A stretch of DNA of 64,000 bases from Nannobrachium achirus (Eukaryota; Chordata; Actinopteri; Myctophiformes; Myctophidae), in assembly GCA_963921795.1 (NCBI GenBank), contig OY997643.1:13031043-13095042 (forward strand), read 5' to 3'. The translations under genes and the position numbers were made by a program. A model generated the notes under the pieces. That model was not told where the DNA came from and made no database searches. It was given only the letters and a program-made list of their open reading frames with translations. This document shows positions 21,564 to 33,581 of this stretch, one piece after another (the first letter of the stretch is position 1; every line of letters begins with the position of its first letter).

Positions 21564-21994
21564 TGGGGATGGGACGATATGAACATTTCATATCACGATT
21601 ATTGTGACAAAAGAAATCGCGATTTACGATATTATCGCGATAATCAGAATCCATTATCCTGGGGCGGAACATTTGCCAATAAATTGCAGATCTACAAGCT
21701 CACAACACGTCGCAACACAACGCGTCGTGAGCTTGTAGATCGGCAATTTTTTGGCAAAGACATTTGATAGAGTGAAAAAAAAAAGACTGTATCATGTACG
21801 TATATTATTACATTTGACCAAATATAGAGGGTTTAAATGGTACCGGATATGCAGCTCGACAAATAAAAGGTGGATTGATCTCAGTGCACGACGGAGGACG
21901 ATATCGCTATAAATTAAATCTCCACGATACGATTATCGTGAGTGTTTTATTTGTATCACGATAGACGATAATATCGCTTATCGTCCCATCCCTA
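21564..21994 (+). mobile_element. hAT-3 copy with hairpin
   Basis: Terminal repeats GGGATGGGACGATATGAA and TATCGTCCCATCCCTA. The hairpin (21674-21757) has its own outer stem TTTGCCAA.../...TTGGCAAA and core GATCTACAAGCTCACAAC. Related to 25846-26256 and 61316-61532. Confidence 0.85.
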
Positions 21995-22000
21995 CATGGG

Positions 22001-22031
22001 GGTGGGGGGGAGGGGGGGGGGGGGGGGGGGG
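22001..22031. repeat. Poly-G run
   Basis: About 30 bases almost entirely G, a strong quadruplex candidate and a likely assembly weak point. Confidence 0.9.
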
Positions 22032-22136
22032 TGCAGCCCTGGCTTTTGAGAGCCTTCACTCGCACCCGTGAGGAGAGGGAGAGAGCGCCTAACCATTGGC
22101 CTTAACAGGATTGAGTCAGATCAAAGGCAACTGGGA

Positions 22137-22137
<1 letters not shown>

Positions 22138-22202
<65 letters not shown>
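22138..22202. repeat. GA microsatellite
   Basis: Uninterrupted GA run of about 64 bp. Confidence 0.95.
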
Positions 22203-22207
<5 letters not shown>

Positions 22208-22214
22208 GAGGCAG

Positions 22215-22632
22215 CAGGGGCGTCACACGGGGGGGACAAGTGGGACTGAGTTACTAGGGCCCACGGTGGAGAGGGGGCCTTAATTATGTTATACTTTAGC
22301 TATTGAAAAATAGCAGATATACAAGCTCGCAGCGCGGCACCGAGTGCCGCGCTGTGAGCTTGTAGATCTGCTATTTTTGAAAAGTCGTGAAAATGTGTCT
22401 GCAAACCTTTGAATATATGTATTTTCTAAGCCAATATTTGTAACTCAAATGTTGCCTCTGTGGGGTCCCTGGAACTACATATTTTGAGATGGGGGACCGA
22501 CGGTCCGTGGCCAAATACATGTCACTCGGTGCCGCGCTGCGAGCTTGTAGATCTGCTATTGTTCAATAGTTAAAGCACAAAATGTGAGTGGATCCTTGAA
22601 CCCAGGGCCCCAGAATTTGGTGCGACACCCAT
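22215..22632 (+). mobile_element. hAT-2 chimeric element, internally deleted
   Basis: CAGGGGCGTCACACGGGG at the left and TTGGTGCGACACCCAT at the right, with a PBA core that has lost its middle and one arm of the second hairpin (22526-22562). GGATGTGAGGCAG repeats on both sides, longer than the usual 8-bp hAT duplication. Confidence 0.75.
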
Positions 22633-22856
22633 GGATGTGAGGCAGAGAGAGAAAGCAGGAGAGAGAGAGAGAGAGAGGCAGCAGGCTGCAGGCACACGTT
22701 GGTGTGCCTTTATAATCCCAGGCTTGGACAATAGCTGCCATTCATTGAATGCTTTGCCCATGATAACACGAGCACAGGTTCAGGAACAGAGGAGGGACGG
22801 TGGCCCCTAGCATGCAGGGGTTTAGGAGTGGCTTTTACTGGGTCTGGGTGGAATGG

Positions 22857-22973
<117 letters not shown>

Positions 22974-23273
22974 TGTGTAGGCACTGCGAGGCGTTGTGAG
23001 CTTGTAGATCAGCTATTTTCGGCAAAGAGGTTCGGTGTAGTCGGGGTAAAAGAGCAGACTAAGTACAGAGTGAAAGGTCAAGTTTATTAAGTATTGACGG
23101 TTCAAGTGGTTAAATATCTGAAAACATAAATTGACATGAATCCAAATTAAACTGATGATTGTGCTGTCAAACAATGAAACTATATGGAATCTATGTAAAG
23201 ATTATGGGGGTCCCTGCTTCATCTCCACCTCAACTAAGGGGTCCTTGGCCTGGAAACGTTGAAGACCCCTGAG
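22974..23273 (+). mobile_element. hAT-4 right part with PBB end
   Basis: Begins within the hairpin right arm (GGCGTTGTGAGCTTGTAGATC). PBB ends GTTCAAGTGG|TTAA at about 23113. The hAT-4 end ACGTTGAAGACCCCTG closes at about 23272. Confidence 0.7.
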
Positions 23274-23352
23274 ATACATAGTTATGGCAAAACTATGGCA
23301 GCCCAAGTGTTAATTATTGTCCATCCCTAAAGCAAGAGGAAGCAAACACAAA

Positions 23353-23357
<5 letters not shown>

Positions 23358-23408
<51 letters not shown>
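23358..23408. repeat. CA microsatellite
   Basis: CA run of about 50 bp. Confidence 0.95.
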
Positions 23409-23409
<1 letters not shown>

Positions 23410-23587
23410 GATACACACAAACACATGTAGGCCTACAGCACTGCTGCAAGAGGGGATCAGGTGAGATTTAAATTCTACAGTGTAACCACTCAAACATACC
23501 TGCCTTAAGGAATGGTACATATGGAACACCTACAGTAGGCACTGCACTTTTGTTCACTCACGCGAAGAACACGCACGCACGCGCGCC

Positions 23588-23652
<65 letters not shown>
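23588..23652. repeat. GT microsatellite
   Basis: GT run of about 60 bp. Confidence 0.95.
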
Positions 23653-23654
<2 letters not shown>

Positions 23655-24066
23655 ACACACATACATACACACCTTTATCTGTGCCCGCGAGGAGGAGGGC
23701 CAGTGGACTGAACTAATGTTAATGCGCCAATTTGTCTTTTTCACGCCTGAGAGGAAGAGCGCAGGGCATGCAAACATTGTCTCTTTCCGTAACGTCTCAT
23801 GCCCGCTTCGCAAAACAGAGCATCAGTGCAAACAGCGCGAAAACATTCTGTATGCCTACAGGTGACAATTACCCCACAATTACCCCCCCACAGCCCACTA
23901 CACATACAAAACACACGACCGCAGCCACACATACAGAAGACTTATATTCACAGGATTCTGAAGGAAAATACCATAACTCAACTCACTGCTGGCCAGAAAA
24001 AAAGAAAGGAAAAAAAATACTAGAAGAACACCCTTAAGCCTTCGGAAACAAAATGGCCGTCAAATA
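23653..24066. other. Unassigned intronic sequence
   Basis: No gene or named repeat recognised. Confidence 0.35.
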
Positions 24067-24067
24067 A

Positions 24068-24509
24068 CCCATTTAGACCTAGAATTATTGAATGCTTTAA
24101 CTATTGGAAAAATAGCAGATATACAAGCTCACAGTGCGGCACCGAGTGCTGCGCTGCGATCTTGTAGATCTGCTATTTTTCAATATATCTATTTCAAAGC
24201 GAACATTTGTAACTCAAATATTTGCTTCTGGGTGGTCCCTGGAACAACATATTTTGAGATGGGAGTCCGTGGCCAAATACCTGCAATTTTGGGGGTCCTT
24301 GACAAGAAAAGGTTTGAGAACCACTGATTTAGAGGAAGGATTTAGAAGTCGGGTCAAAGATCGGGTCAAAGATATTCAAAGACTTGCACATAATTATTTT
24401 CACGATTTTCCAAAAATAGCAGATACACAAGCTCGCAGCGCGGCACTCGGTGCCGCGCTGTGGGCTTGTAGATCTGCTATTGTTCACTAGTTAAGGCATA
24501 AAATAACGG
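24068..24509 (-). mobile_element. PBA copy, shortened
   Basis: Starts CCCATTTAGACC after AATAA. Both hairpins are present (24112-24181, 24412-24483). The middle is shorter than in full-length copies and the right end is worn (AAAATAACGG). Confidence 0.75.
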
Positions 24510-24531
24510 TTGAAGTGGTTAAAATCTAACG

Positions 24532-24693
24532 GTGACACATCTCCATTCAGAAACATTGCCATTCAGAAGATTGACTTCCATTATTCTAAATGGAGGTGTC
24601 ACCTAAACCTAACCTTAACCCTAACCTCAGTGGGGGTATTTATGAATGGGGATGTTTCTGAATGGGGGTGTTTCTGAATGGAGGTCTGCCCCC
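24532..24693. mobile_element. Fold-back insert with CCTAACC-like centre
   Basis: Left CTCCATTCAGAAACAT units face right GTTTCTGAATGG units (two each) around ACCTAAACCTAACC / TTAACCCTAACC. The host word AAATCTAACG is repeated at both borders (24522-24531, 24694-24703). Confidence 0.7.
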
Positions 24694-24703
24694 AAATCTA
24701 ACG

Positions 24704-25157
24704 TGACTCGGGGCACGTTCCAGGTTTTTGAGGGATAAGGCAAAAAAACATCCATCCAACCCCTTGTCCTGGGAGGCGCAAGGCGCAAGGCAATAAGGAG
24801 GTTATTTGGCTGTTGGTATTTTTCTGGCTGCTGCTGCTGCTTGCCTTGTGCCTACAGGTGATGTGAGAGAAGGAAGGAGGGGCACTCAATAAATTCAACC
24901 ATTCTGTCAACAAACGCTTCTGTTTTGTGTGGATATGAGGAAAGTGGGGCTATTTATTTTAACACTGAGAATAAATATGTTCCTGCCAGGGGGGCCCAGG
25001 ATTCAAAACCCAGCTTTTCTCCCACTCCACTCCGCTTTGAAGGAAATAAATAAAAATAAACAGAGAACACCTCGCACATACTAAACGCCCTTCCTTCAAA
25101 AATAAGAGCCTTGTGGTTCCTTCCTACCTTGGTCCACAACGCAGCACACCTATTGAT
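24704..25157. other. Unassigned intronic sequence
   Basis: Nothing recognised beyond ordinary AT-rich sequence and a GCTGCTGCTGC run near 24830. Confidence 0.35.
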
Positions 25158-25219
25158 GGTATGGTATGGTATGGTATGGTATGGTATGGTATGGCATGGC
25201 ATGGCATGGAATGGTATGG
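25158..25219. repeat. ATGGT pentanucleotide repeat
   Basis: About twelve tandem ATGGT/ATGGC units. Confidence 0.95.
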
Positions 25220-25398
25220 TTGCAACCGTCAGGTCGCAGTTACTATCAAAACCTCCACCGGCTGTCAGTCAGTCTGTCTATCTGTCTATCTGTCACGTCA
25301 CGGGAGTCTTACTGGTATAGTACAGTATAGTATAGTGATAGATTTATATTGATCCTCAACCCATCCATCGATAGTGTAGCATAGTGATCGATCAATGG

Positions 25399-25565
<167 letters not shown>

Positions 25566-25845
25566 GTATACTTTCTCATGACCATTATCCCTGCGTGCCA
25601 TGCACCCTTTCAATTATTTCGTGGGCAAAAAAAATACGAATAAATAAATAAAATCATGGCAAACAACAAGCGGGGAGCCTTAGTCATCGTCAATCTCAAG
25701 GCCTGTCTGGGCTATTCAGCGCCAACGGTATACACTCACACATCGCCTCTGCTCTGCTCTCACTACAATGAGAACCAGACATCAAAGCTGGAAGAGTGAG
25801 GGAAAAAACGAGAGAGAGAGAGAGAGAGAGAGAGCGTCATGGCAA

Positions 25846-26256
25846 TAGGGATGGGACGATATGAACATTTCATATCTTGTGAGAAAAGAAATCGCAATTT
25901 AGGATATTATCGCGATAATCAAAATCCATTAGCCTGGGGCGGAACATTTGCCAAAAAATAGCAGATCTACAAGCTCACAACGCGATGCGTTGTGAGCTTG
26001 TAGATCTGCTATTTTTTGGCAAAGACATTTGATAGAGTGTGAACAAAAAGACTGTATCAAGTACACATATTAAGTACCTTTTACCAATTCTAGATGGTTA
26101 AAGTGGTACTGGATATGCAGCTCTGCAAATAACAGGTGAATTGATCCCAGTGCACGACGGAGAACGATATCACGATGAATGAAATCTCCACGATACGATT
26201 ATCGTGAGTGTTTTTTATCGCGATACACGATAATATCGCTTATCGTCCCATCACTA
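25846..26256 (+). mobile_element. hAT-3 copy, full length, 411 bp
   Basis: Termini TAGGGATGGGACGATA and TATCGTCCCATCACTA are flanked by a perfect 8-bp duplication CATGGCAA (25838-25845, 26257-26264). A perfect-core hairpin (25950-26021) lies in the middle with outer stem TTTGCCAAAAAATAGC. No open frame. Confidence 0.93.
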
Positions 26257-26264
26257 CATGGCAA

Positions 26265-26536
26265 CAGCAGCGAGTCAGAGAGGAAGACTAATAGAGAAGA
26301 GAGACAGATGCAATGAGGTGTTTGTGGGTTTTTTCCCTCCTGGGTTTTGAGTGTAAATTGATAGCATCATTACTGTAGGACACATCCTGCCAGTGATGTT
26401 ACGTTGCTGTGTCTTGTATCGCTTATTACTGGCTTTCCCCCCTCATAATGTAAGGCAGGCTCCGGCAAGGATTCAGAGCAACATTATACTAGGCTTCCCC
26501 TACTGCACACTGCACACTGCAGACCTATACCGGAAA
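26265..26536. other. Unassigned intronic sequence
   Basis: No feature recognised. Confidence 0.3.
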
Positions 26537-26544
26537 CTGTAGGC

Positions 26545-27124
26545 CAAAGGTCTTTAACAGAGGGTCCGGGACCCCTAGGGGGGGCCGCCAAATCTTTGTG
26601 ATAGGATCATTCTTTTAAATGAAGAACTTGAACCCTTGCATCCCTATTCTGAGCAGAACTTTAGCCAAAAATAGAGGTCCTCTCCTTGTAGATCGGCTAT
26701 TTTCGACCAAATAGGTTTGGTGAAGAGGTAAAAAAGAGCAGACCAAGGCTTTTCTCTTCGCAGATGAGTAAGCCTGGCTACGCGAGGCGAAGTCCAAGTA
26801 CAGAGTGAATGGTCAAATTTATACTGCTCAAAGAAATGAAGGGAACAAAATGTTCCCTTGATTTATTTGAATGTATCTGAGTATAGTATACTTTAGTACT
26901 GCTCAAAGAAAGCTCAAAAAATTAAGGGAACATTTCTTTGAGCAGTGTACTAAAAACACAAATCCATCATAGACTGATGACAGTGTTGTCAAACAAGTCT
27001 ATGAATCTATCTATGAAATCGATGTAAATCTGCATCACATATTCATACAATATGTAGAGGAGGTCCCTGCTTCATCTCTCAATAAACTCAGGGGTCCTTG
27101 GCCTGAAAACGTTGAAGACCCCTG
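26545..27124 (+). mobile_element. hAT-4 copy with nested insert
   Basis: Flanked by CTGTAGGC / CTCTAGGC (one mismatch), with ends CAAAGGTCTTTAAC and GTTGAAGACCCCTG. Inside, PBB sequence keeps only the right hairpin arm (26684-26703). PBB is interrupted by the TA-flanked insert at 26824-26947. Confidence 0.8.
26824..26947. mobile_element. Small Tc1/mariner-like insert
   Basis: Ends CTGCTCAAAGAAATGAAGGG and, inverted, CACTGCTCAAAGAAATGTTC, with TA on both sides. A second internal copy of the end (about 26900) suggests a rearranged MITE. Confidence 0.6.
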
Positions 27125-27354
27125 CTCTAGGCAGCTGGGTGTAGGCAGGGCTATGGAGGGAACGTCTTCATAACCCTCCTCATCGGCCGTCCGTCAGATG
27201 CTGCAGCATGAAGTGAAGAATGACGGCCTTTTGGCTTCATGCACACAAGGGAGGAAAACCGTTTAATGGCACAGGGGAACTACAAAGAATGAATGCATCC
27301 CCACACACACACACACACACAAAATGAGCACCTCTCTGCATGGGGTTTATTAAA

Positions 27355-28722
27355 CCCATTCAGAACGGGTACACATTATTGTGTATTACTAGTAAGACAC
27401 CTGAGGGTGGAATGCGACCTCATGGTGACATGCGACCTTGCGCCAATTCCTGACCATCTGGCCAACCACAGCGTTTCTCTGACGATTCTAGTTGTTGTCA
27501 TTCAGGGGGGAGTTTGTTCATGTTTTTGTGAGGGTATCAACCCTAGGAGACACGGGGAGAACATGCAAACTCCACACAGAAAGGCCCTATCGCTCACACC
27601 CTAGGTTGGGTTGGCGATAGGGCCTTTCTGTGTGGAGTTTGCCTAAACATGGAGATGTGGTACAGAAGGACTCATATATGGGCATAAAAAGTATGTCATG
27701 TGACATCACTTCCTGTACAGACAGTCAGACAGACAGCCATTGACTCCGACCTAACAATGGCTACTGTCTATGACGGTAGTTCCATATGACATATTGGACT
27801 AGACTATCTCCATATATAGTGTTATCCACATCTCCATGTTAGGACTCATATATGGGCATAAAAAGTGTCATGTCATGTGACATCACTTCCTGTACAGACA
27901 GTCAGCCATTGACTCCGGATTAACAATGGCTACTGTCTCTGACGGTAGTCCCATATGACATATTGGACTAGACTATCTCCATATATAGTGTTATCCACAT
28001 CTCCATGTTTAGGCCAAACAGATTCGCTACATTTCTCCATGTATAGGTCCAAATGCCTAACGTTGAGCTTGACAACGAAACATTCTTAACACAGCCGCCC
28101 CCATATTTACTTTAGAAAATATGTTAAATTCTAAGTACGTTTCGAGTACCGGTTTGATACATCGACTTAAAGTTGGATCCAGGCCTAATAACTTTATCTG
28201 GCCGCCCCGTTGCCACCTCCTTGTTACATTTTCTTTTCTCCAGGTGGATGGACATTCTTTCATGGACATCCTTTCATAGGTGATCTAAGTCCAGCCGCCC
28301 GTATCAGCCATTGACTCCGGCCTAACAATGGCTACTTTCTATGACGGTAGTCCCATATGACATGATGGACTGGACTATCTCCATATATAGTGTTATCCAC
28401 ATTTCGTGTAGCTGCCCTGTACAGGAAGTGATGTCACAACTCGCTGACATCACACTGACATCACAGAGGTTACGGAAGGACACTCAAGCGACACGGTTCT
28501 TCAGAGTATATGCGACCTTCTGTCGCAATTATGTTATGCTTTAACTATTGAAAAATAGCAGATATACAAGCTCACAGCGCGGCACCGAGTGCCGCGCTGC
28601 GAGCTTGTAGATCTGCTATTTTTGAAAAAACGTGACAATTAGAACTCGGTGCCGCGCTGTGAGCTTGTATATCTGCTATTTTTCACCGGTTGAGCATTCA
28701 ATAATTCTAGGCCCTAAATGGG
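27355..28722 (+). mobile_element. PBA copy interrupted by R1K
   Basis: The PBA left end (CCCATTCAGAACGGG, 27355-27387) and the rest (28513-28722) are separated by R1K. The PBA middle is also deleted, so the two hairpins (28549-28622; 28643-28685, left arm lost) are only 20 bp apart. CTAAATGGG|TTAA closes it. Confidence 0.8.
27388..28512 (+). mobile_element. R1K repeat, copy 2
   Basis: Same layout as copy 1, including the mirrored SINE palindrome (27565-27642, one mismatch in the arms). Here the CATATATGGGCATAAAA to CTCCATGTT module is duplicated in tandem (27661-27837, 27841-28014). Ends TGCGACCTTCTGTCGCAAT. Confidence 0.75.
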
Positions 28723-28726
28723 TTAA

Positions 28727-29500
28727 AAACACATAAACGTTTCGGTCACAAGTACCATCCTCTCTAGGTCCAGGAAATCTAAAGGTTTTGCTCGGTTGCA
28801 TTGGGCTCGCCTACACCACAATTTGAATTTTAATCTGTGCCTACGACGTGTGGTTGGGATTGGAGTGGCTACACTCAATCGTGATGGTCGGCCCCGGTTA
28901 GGATTATAGTTTTCGCGTCAGTTTGTAAACAAACTGACCTCCTTCCTGTAGTCGTCAGATTACACACACGTGCACATGCACGTGGCTTCCGGGGCTCTTC
29001 AATATAAAATGACAGGCTATGGCGGCAGGCGTTGTGTTAAATGATGTTGTTTCTATATGACAAGTTGAACTGATATCTCATTGAGAACATACAGGCAGTG
29101 CATGAAAGAAAGTTGTAATTCTGTGCAACAATTTTGAACAGATTTTTAGAAATTCTTAATTGAATCTCAATCGTTGATACGTAAGAATCTCAATTTTACA
29201 TGAATCTTTTTTTTCCAACACCCTTAAAGATGACCCCTGCTGGAGGAAGGTGACAGGTCTTTCCCTGTTTTCATTCATCTATTTTCTTATTTTTTTTGTC
29301 TGTTTGTTTGTGTAATTCCTCTCTCTGCCTGTCCCCTTACAGGACGTGTTGATTAATTCAGGTGAGACCAAATAGAATTTACACACAGTGGATGCTGGAG
29401 TGGACCCATGCATCACCTGCCGGGGGCGGCAAGCCATGGCGGCGTTTTAACATTCATCATGTTTAAAGCCTGCGCGTCACCCGTTCCCTTCACTGTATAC
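28727..29500. other. Unassigned intronic sequence
   Basis: No gene supported. ACACGTGCACATGCACGTG near 28965 is a short imperfect palindrome. Confidence 0.35.
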
Positions 29501-29502
<2 letters not shown>

Positions 29503-29531
<29 letters not shown>

Positions 29532-29532
29532 G
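29503..29532. repeat. GA microsatellite
   Basis: Short GA run inside otherwise unassigned sequence. Confidence 0.9.
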
Positions 29533-29654
29533 CCATTTAAACTGGAACTGCTGCCAGCTGCTCAATAAAAAAACAACAACAGTGGGCCACAGGAAACAAT
29601 TAACTACTGAGTTAAGTTGCAAGACTTGTTGCAATGGCACTGGATTGACTAGAC

Positions 29655-30042
29655 CAGTGTTTCTCACCACTGTGCCTTTGGTGTGCCCCTGAGAAGGGGC
29701 CAAGTGTGCCCCTTCAAACTGCTTGAAAGCCAGTATTGTATTTATCATTTTAAAAATGATTTAAACTAGTGAAAACAGCCGATCTACAAGCACACAACGC
29801 CTCGCGGTGCGAGGCGTTGTGTGCTTGTAGATCTGCTGTTTTCGCTACTGTTGTGCGACAGCCTTGTATGATGAAGCAGGGCTTTACTTAGCGAAGAAAC
29901 GTACAAATTTGAAACTTGTAGATACAAGGTTTCTTCCCGACAGTGACGATATTTACACCCCCGTATTATGTTGGTGTGCCCATGGATTCTTGGGACATGA
30001 AAAGTGTAGTGCCCATGCAGAAAAAAGGTTGAGATACACTGG
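29655..30042 (+). mobile_element. hAT MITE carrying M4
   Basis: Ends CAGTGTTTCTCACCACTG and GGTTGAGATACACTG with flanks GACTAGAC / GACTAGTA (6 of 8 match). The inside is an M4 core, left end lost, with a complete hairpin at 29767-29847 (loop stem GCCTCGC/GCGAGGC). The ends differ from hAT-1, so M4 sits in two different hAT contexts. Confidence 0.75.
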
Positions 30043-30109
30043 ACTAGTATGTTAAAGACTAAACTCCAAACCTCCCAAAATAGACTGATTAGTCTATTTC
30101 TTAACCTGG

Positions 30110-30580
30110 GGCCCATGACACACGTTTCTCCCACACACTTTGCTAGCCTAGGGTGGCTCAATGTAGACGACAGGGTTAAACAACTAAAAATGGGATTGGC
30201 ATTCAAAAAGTCAATGCAAATCGGCCCTCAACCCCCACAGTACCTGCTTATCTGACCAAACACCTCCAAAAAGTTAGCGACACCCACAGCTACAACACCA
30301 GAGGGAGCGCACAAAACGATCTGATAATACAAACACATAGCACAAATATGGGTAAATTCTACTTCTACTCCTTCTAACACAGGCTAGGGATGCTGACAGA
30401 ACACTCGCTAAAAACCCCAGGACAAAACTCCACTCGTCCTAGACAATTTGCCCTCCTGGCCCCCAAACTGTGGAATAAACTCCCAGTCGCACTTAGAACT
30501 ACAGACTCACTCCCTAACTTCCGCCGTGGCCTGAAGACTCAACTCTTCAGACTCCACCTAAACCCATAGCACTCGCCTAC
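30110..30580 (+). mobile_element. Degenerate LINE C-terminal fragments
   Basis: 30140-30400 reads in shifting frames like a non-LTR ORF2 C-terminus (RVKQLKMGLAF, HSYNTRGSA). 30430-30570 reads as a second type (LLAPKLWNKLP, FRRGLKTQLFRLHLNP). Stops and frameshifts make both dead. Confidence 0.65.
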
Positions 30581-31805
30581 CCTTATTAATGACCATACAT
30601 GAAAACTAGATAGCAGTTGTAGTTTATACAGCTGCTCTGATTGAGATGGTTGGTGACCAATTCGTGGAAGGCTGCGGTTTTATTTGGTAGTTCCCCTACG
30701 GTGTACTGTAGTGTACTATATATGTAGGCTATATTAACTCATACTCTGCGATCCCCGTCGAAACCGGATATTTCCCGCTGTACCACTCTGCGATGCCCGA
30801 GGAGCCCGAAGATTTAATTAGCTTTAATCATTATTAAACGATTAAAAGTATGATCGCTGTATATAGCCGCTTCGGAGACTTTAGGCCCGCCCCCTAACTG
30901 TATCCGGTCGTATTTCCCGTTTGGACCGGATCTAGGTTTCCATATCCGGTCTGACGTCCAATCGCAGCTCCGTTCGCATAGCGTTTTTTTAATTTTTATT
31001 TTGTAGCTGTTTGATTCCTCTACCCGCCTGGCATATGATCTGCGCACATAATCGTCTGCTATGTGCGCGAACGTGTCCACGTGTTACCATAGCGCACAGC
31101 TGGCTTTTTCCAATGTTTTTTCATGTAAACACTGGCGGATAAGCAGGGATACAGCGTGGCAACGGATATGTCTATTTCAATGGAGTTTTTTTTATTCGAA
31201 AGCTGTCACCGAGTCTACACGTCTACTAGATGAGTCGCGCACAGATTGTGCACGCTGCGTGCGCGTGCCCACGTTAAAAGGTAAGGACAATTTGGCAGCT
31301 GCTTAGTACAGCTATGTTTAAAATGGCAGCAAAATTGTTAAAACTATTAGTTTGACAATATTTGAGAGATGAATCGTTATTTAGAACCACCTGAATTGGG
31401 GTCAGATTGGTGACAAACCTAAGTACTACATTTATCCAAGGAAAATTAAACCATTTCTGAGGTTTAAAACATATACCGGTACAATCCCTTTGCCCTGCCG
31501 CAGCTACTGTAGTTACCCAAATAGTTACTAAATGCTAAAATATGCAGACCATTCGGTCCACACACTTTAAATGAAACTGTGATACTGTGATTCTGTGAAC
31601 TTAATGATGTACTATGTAATGCAGTGTAGGTAGTCTGGGTACAGAGCACTTTATTTTGTACTTTAATTTAAAATAGGTTAAATGGATTGACTGCACACTT
31701 ATAGGTTAAAAAAAGGTTAAATGCAGACCGCATATTTAGAGTTAAAAAAAAAGAAATAGGTTAAATGCATTAACAGCACATTTATTAGATTCTAGTTTTT
31801 TATGT
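30581..31805. other. Unassigned intronic sequence
   Basis: Nothing coding supported. 30740-30960 contains several CCGGATAT/ATATCCGG words in both orientations, perhaps an unrecognised fold-back element. Confidence 0.35.
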
Positions 31806-32290
31806 AGTTGCGGCAGTGGCTCAGGGGTAGAGAAACCGTCGTTAGAGCAGGGGGGGTCCCCGGTTCGAATGCGGGCTCCCCCAGAGTTAAGCTGGTTGCA
31901 CACTGCTGCGTTTTTCGGGCCGAATATCGGAGTGATTTTCGGAGCGCGTGAATAAAAAAATCAACCTCACGTTATGTCAGTCATGTTTGCACACTGCCGC
32001 CCGTTTCGCGCACCACTCGGTCCCTTGCTCTCTCTATCTCTCTCTCTCTCCTTGCCCTGAAAAACGCATTTCGCAACGAAAAACGCAGCAGTGTGCAACC
32101 AGTTTTAGTGTCGAAGAGTCCTTGATCAAGACTCTGAAACCCTAGTTGCTCCCGGTGAGCAGGTTGGTGCCTTGCATGGTTTCCTCTGCCATCGGTGTAT
32201 GAATGTGTGAGTGAATGTGTGAATGTAATGCAAAATCTCTGTAAAGCGCCTTGGATAAAGGCGCTATATAAATGCACCGTTTACCATTTA
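31806..32290 (+). mobile_element. tRNA-derived SINE interrupted by a MITE
   Basis: Head GCAGTGGCTCAGGGGTAGAG with B-box GGTTCGAATGC, and tail AAAGGCGCTATATAAATGCA followed by CCATTTA, a tail common among fish SINEs. The 215-bp insert at 31890-32104 separates head and tail. Confidence 0.85.
31890..32104. mobile_element. Harbinger-like MITE, 215 bp
   Basis: Terminal repeats AGCTGGTTGCACACTGCTGC and the complement of AACTGGTTGCACACTGCTGC, with TTA on both sides (31887-31889, 32105-32107). A 3-bp TTA/TWA duplication is typical of PIF/Harbinger elements. Confidence 0.7.
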
Positions 32291-32395
32291 TGTATGTCTG
32301 TCTGATGTTTTTGTTTTGTTATGTTAGTGTTTTTTTGATGAAGAGGATCAGAATGGAAACAAGCCCGCAGGCTTTATTGTGTTTTTATCCTCAGT

Positions 32396-33002
32396 CAGGG
32401 GCGTCACAAGGGGGGGGGGGGGGGGGGGGGAGTGGGACTGAGTTACTAGGGCCCAAGGTGGAGGGGCTTTAATTATGTTATACTTTAGCTATTGAAAAAT
32501 AGCAGATATACAAGCTCACAGCGTGGCACCGAGTGCCGCGCTGCGAGCTTGTAGATCTACTGTTTTTGAAAAGTCGTGAAAATGTGTGCAAATCTTTGAA
32601 TATGTGTGTTTTTTAAGCGAACATTTGTAACTCAAATTTTGCTTCTGGGGGGACCCTGGAACTAAATATTTTGAGATGGGGGTCCGTGGCCAAATACATA
32701 TAATTTTGGGGGTCCTTCACATGAAAAGGTTTGAGCACCACTTTGAGCAACCTTAGAAGGATTTGAACTATTCTAAGCAATTTTCACGATTTTTCAAAAA
32801 ATAGCAGATCTACAAGCTTGCAATGCGGCACTCGTTGCCGCGCTGTGAGCTTGTAGATCTGCTATTTTTCAATAGTTAAAGCACAAAATATTGCTTTCCG
32901 GGTCTAAATGGGTTAAAGCTCCGTCCCCCTATGAAGAACATTCATGGGGGGCCCTCAGTGAATCCTTGTACCCAGGGCCCAGAATTTGGTGCGACACCCC
33001 TG
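32396..33002 (+). mobile_element. hAT-2 chimeric element
   Basis: CAGGGGCGTCACAAGGGG at the left, TTGGTGCGACACCCCTG at the right. The PBA core (about 32470-32915, minus) keeps TTAACCCATTTAG at one side only, exactly as in the 2838 copy. Two hairpins (32497-32568, 32797-32870). A run of about 20 G lies at 32410-32430. Confidence 0.85.
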
Positions 33003-33173
33003 TCCTTGGCGATGCTAGGATTGTATGCCGGGAGAAAACGCTACTGTATTGTGCACTTTTTATGTGATATCACCAAATAAACTCAATCGATCAATCTAAT
33101 GACTACATCTCCCATTACACATGCTGTTGCTGCCCGCCCGGCACACACAGTCAGTGTCACGTTGTGTTGCACT

Positions 33174-33415
33174 ACGTTGTTGTCGGGTAGAAACCTTGTA
33201 TGTCCAAAACTCTTAGTTTTGCATTAATCATTTTAAAAATTATTTAAACTAGGTGAAAACAGCCGATCTACAAGCACAGCGTTGTGTGCTTGTAGATCGT
33301 CAGTTTAGACTACCTTTGTGCGACAGCCTTGTATGAAGCAGAGCTTTAATTTGCAGAAAAAACACACACATTTGAAATTTGGAGATATGAGGTTTCTAGC
33401 CCGACAGTGACGACT
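33174..33415 (+). mobile_element. M4 element
   Basis: ACGTTGTTGTCGGGTAGAAA at the left and CCCGACAGTGACGAC at the right. The hairpin (33253-33313) has lost most of the loop stem. No hAT-1 ends around it. Confidence 0.75.
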
Positions 33416-33581
33416 AGATTGTTCCTTTATGTAAGACAGTAGCCGTGTCAGTTCTCTGCGGTTTCATCTAACACCCTCTGATAACAAGTGTCATGAAATA
33501 TAAGGAATATCACAAATGCTGGCCGTGCTTCGCTAGAGACAGTGAGTCACATGATTCCCGACACACAGCTCAGAGTTACTA

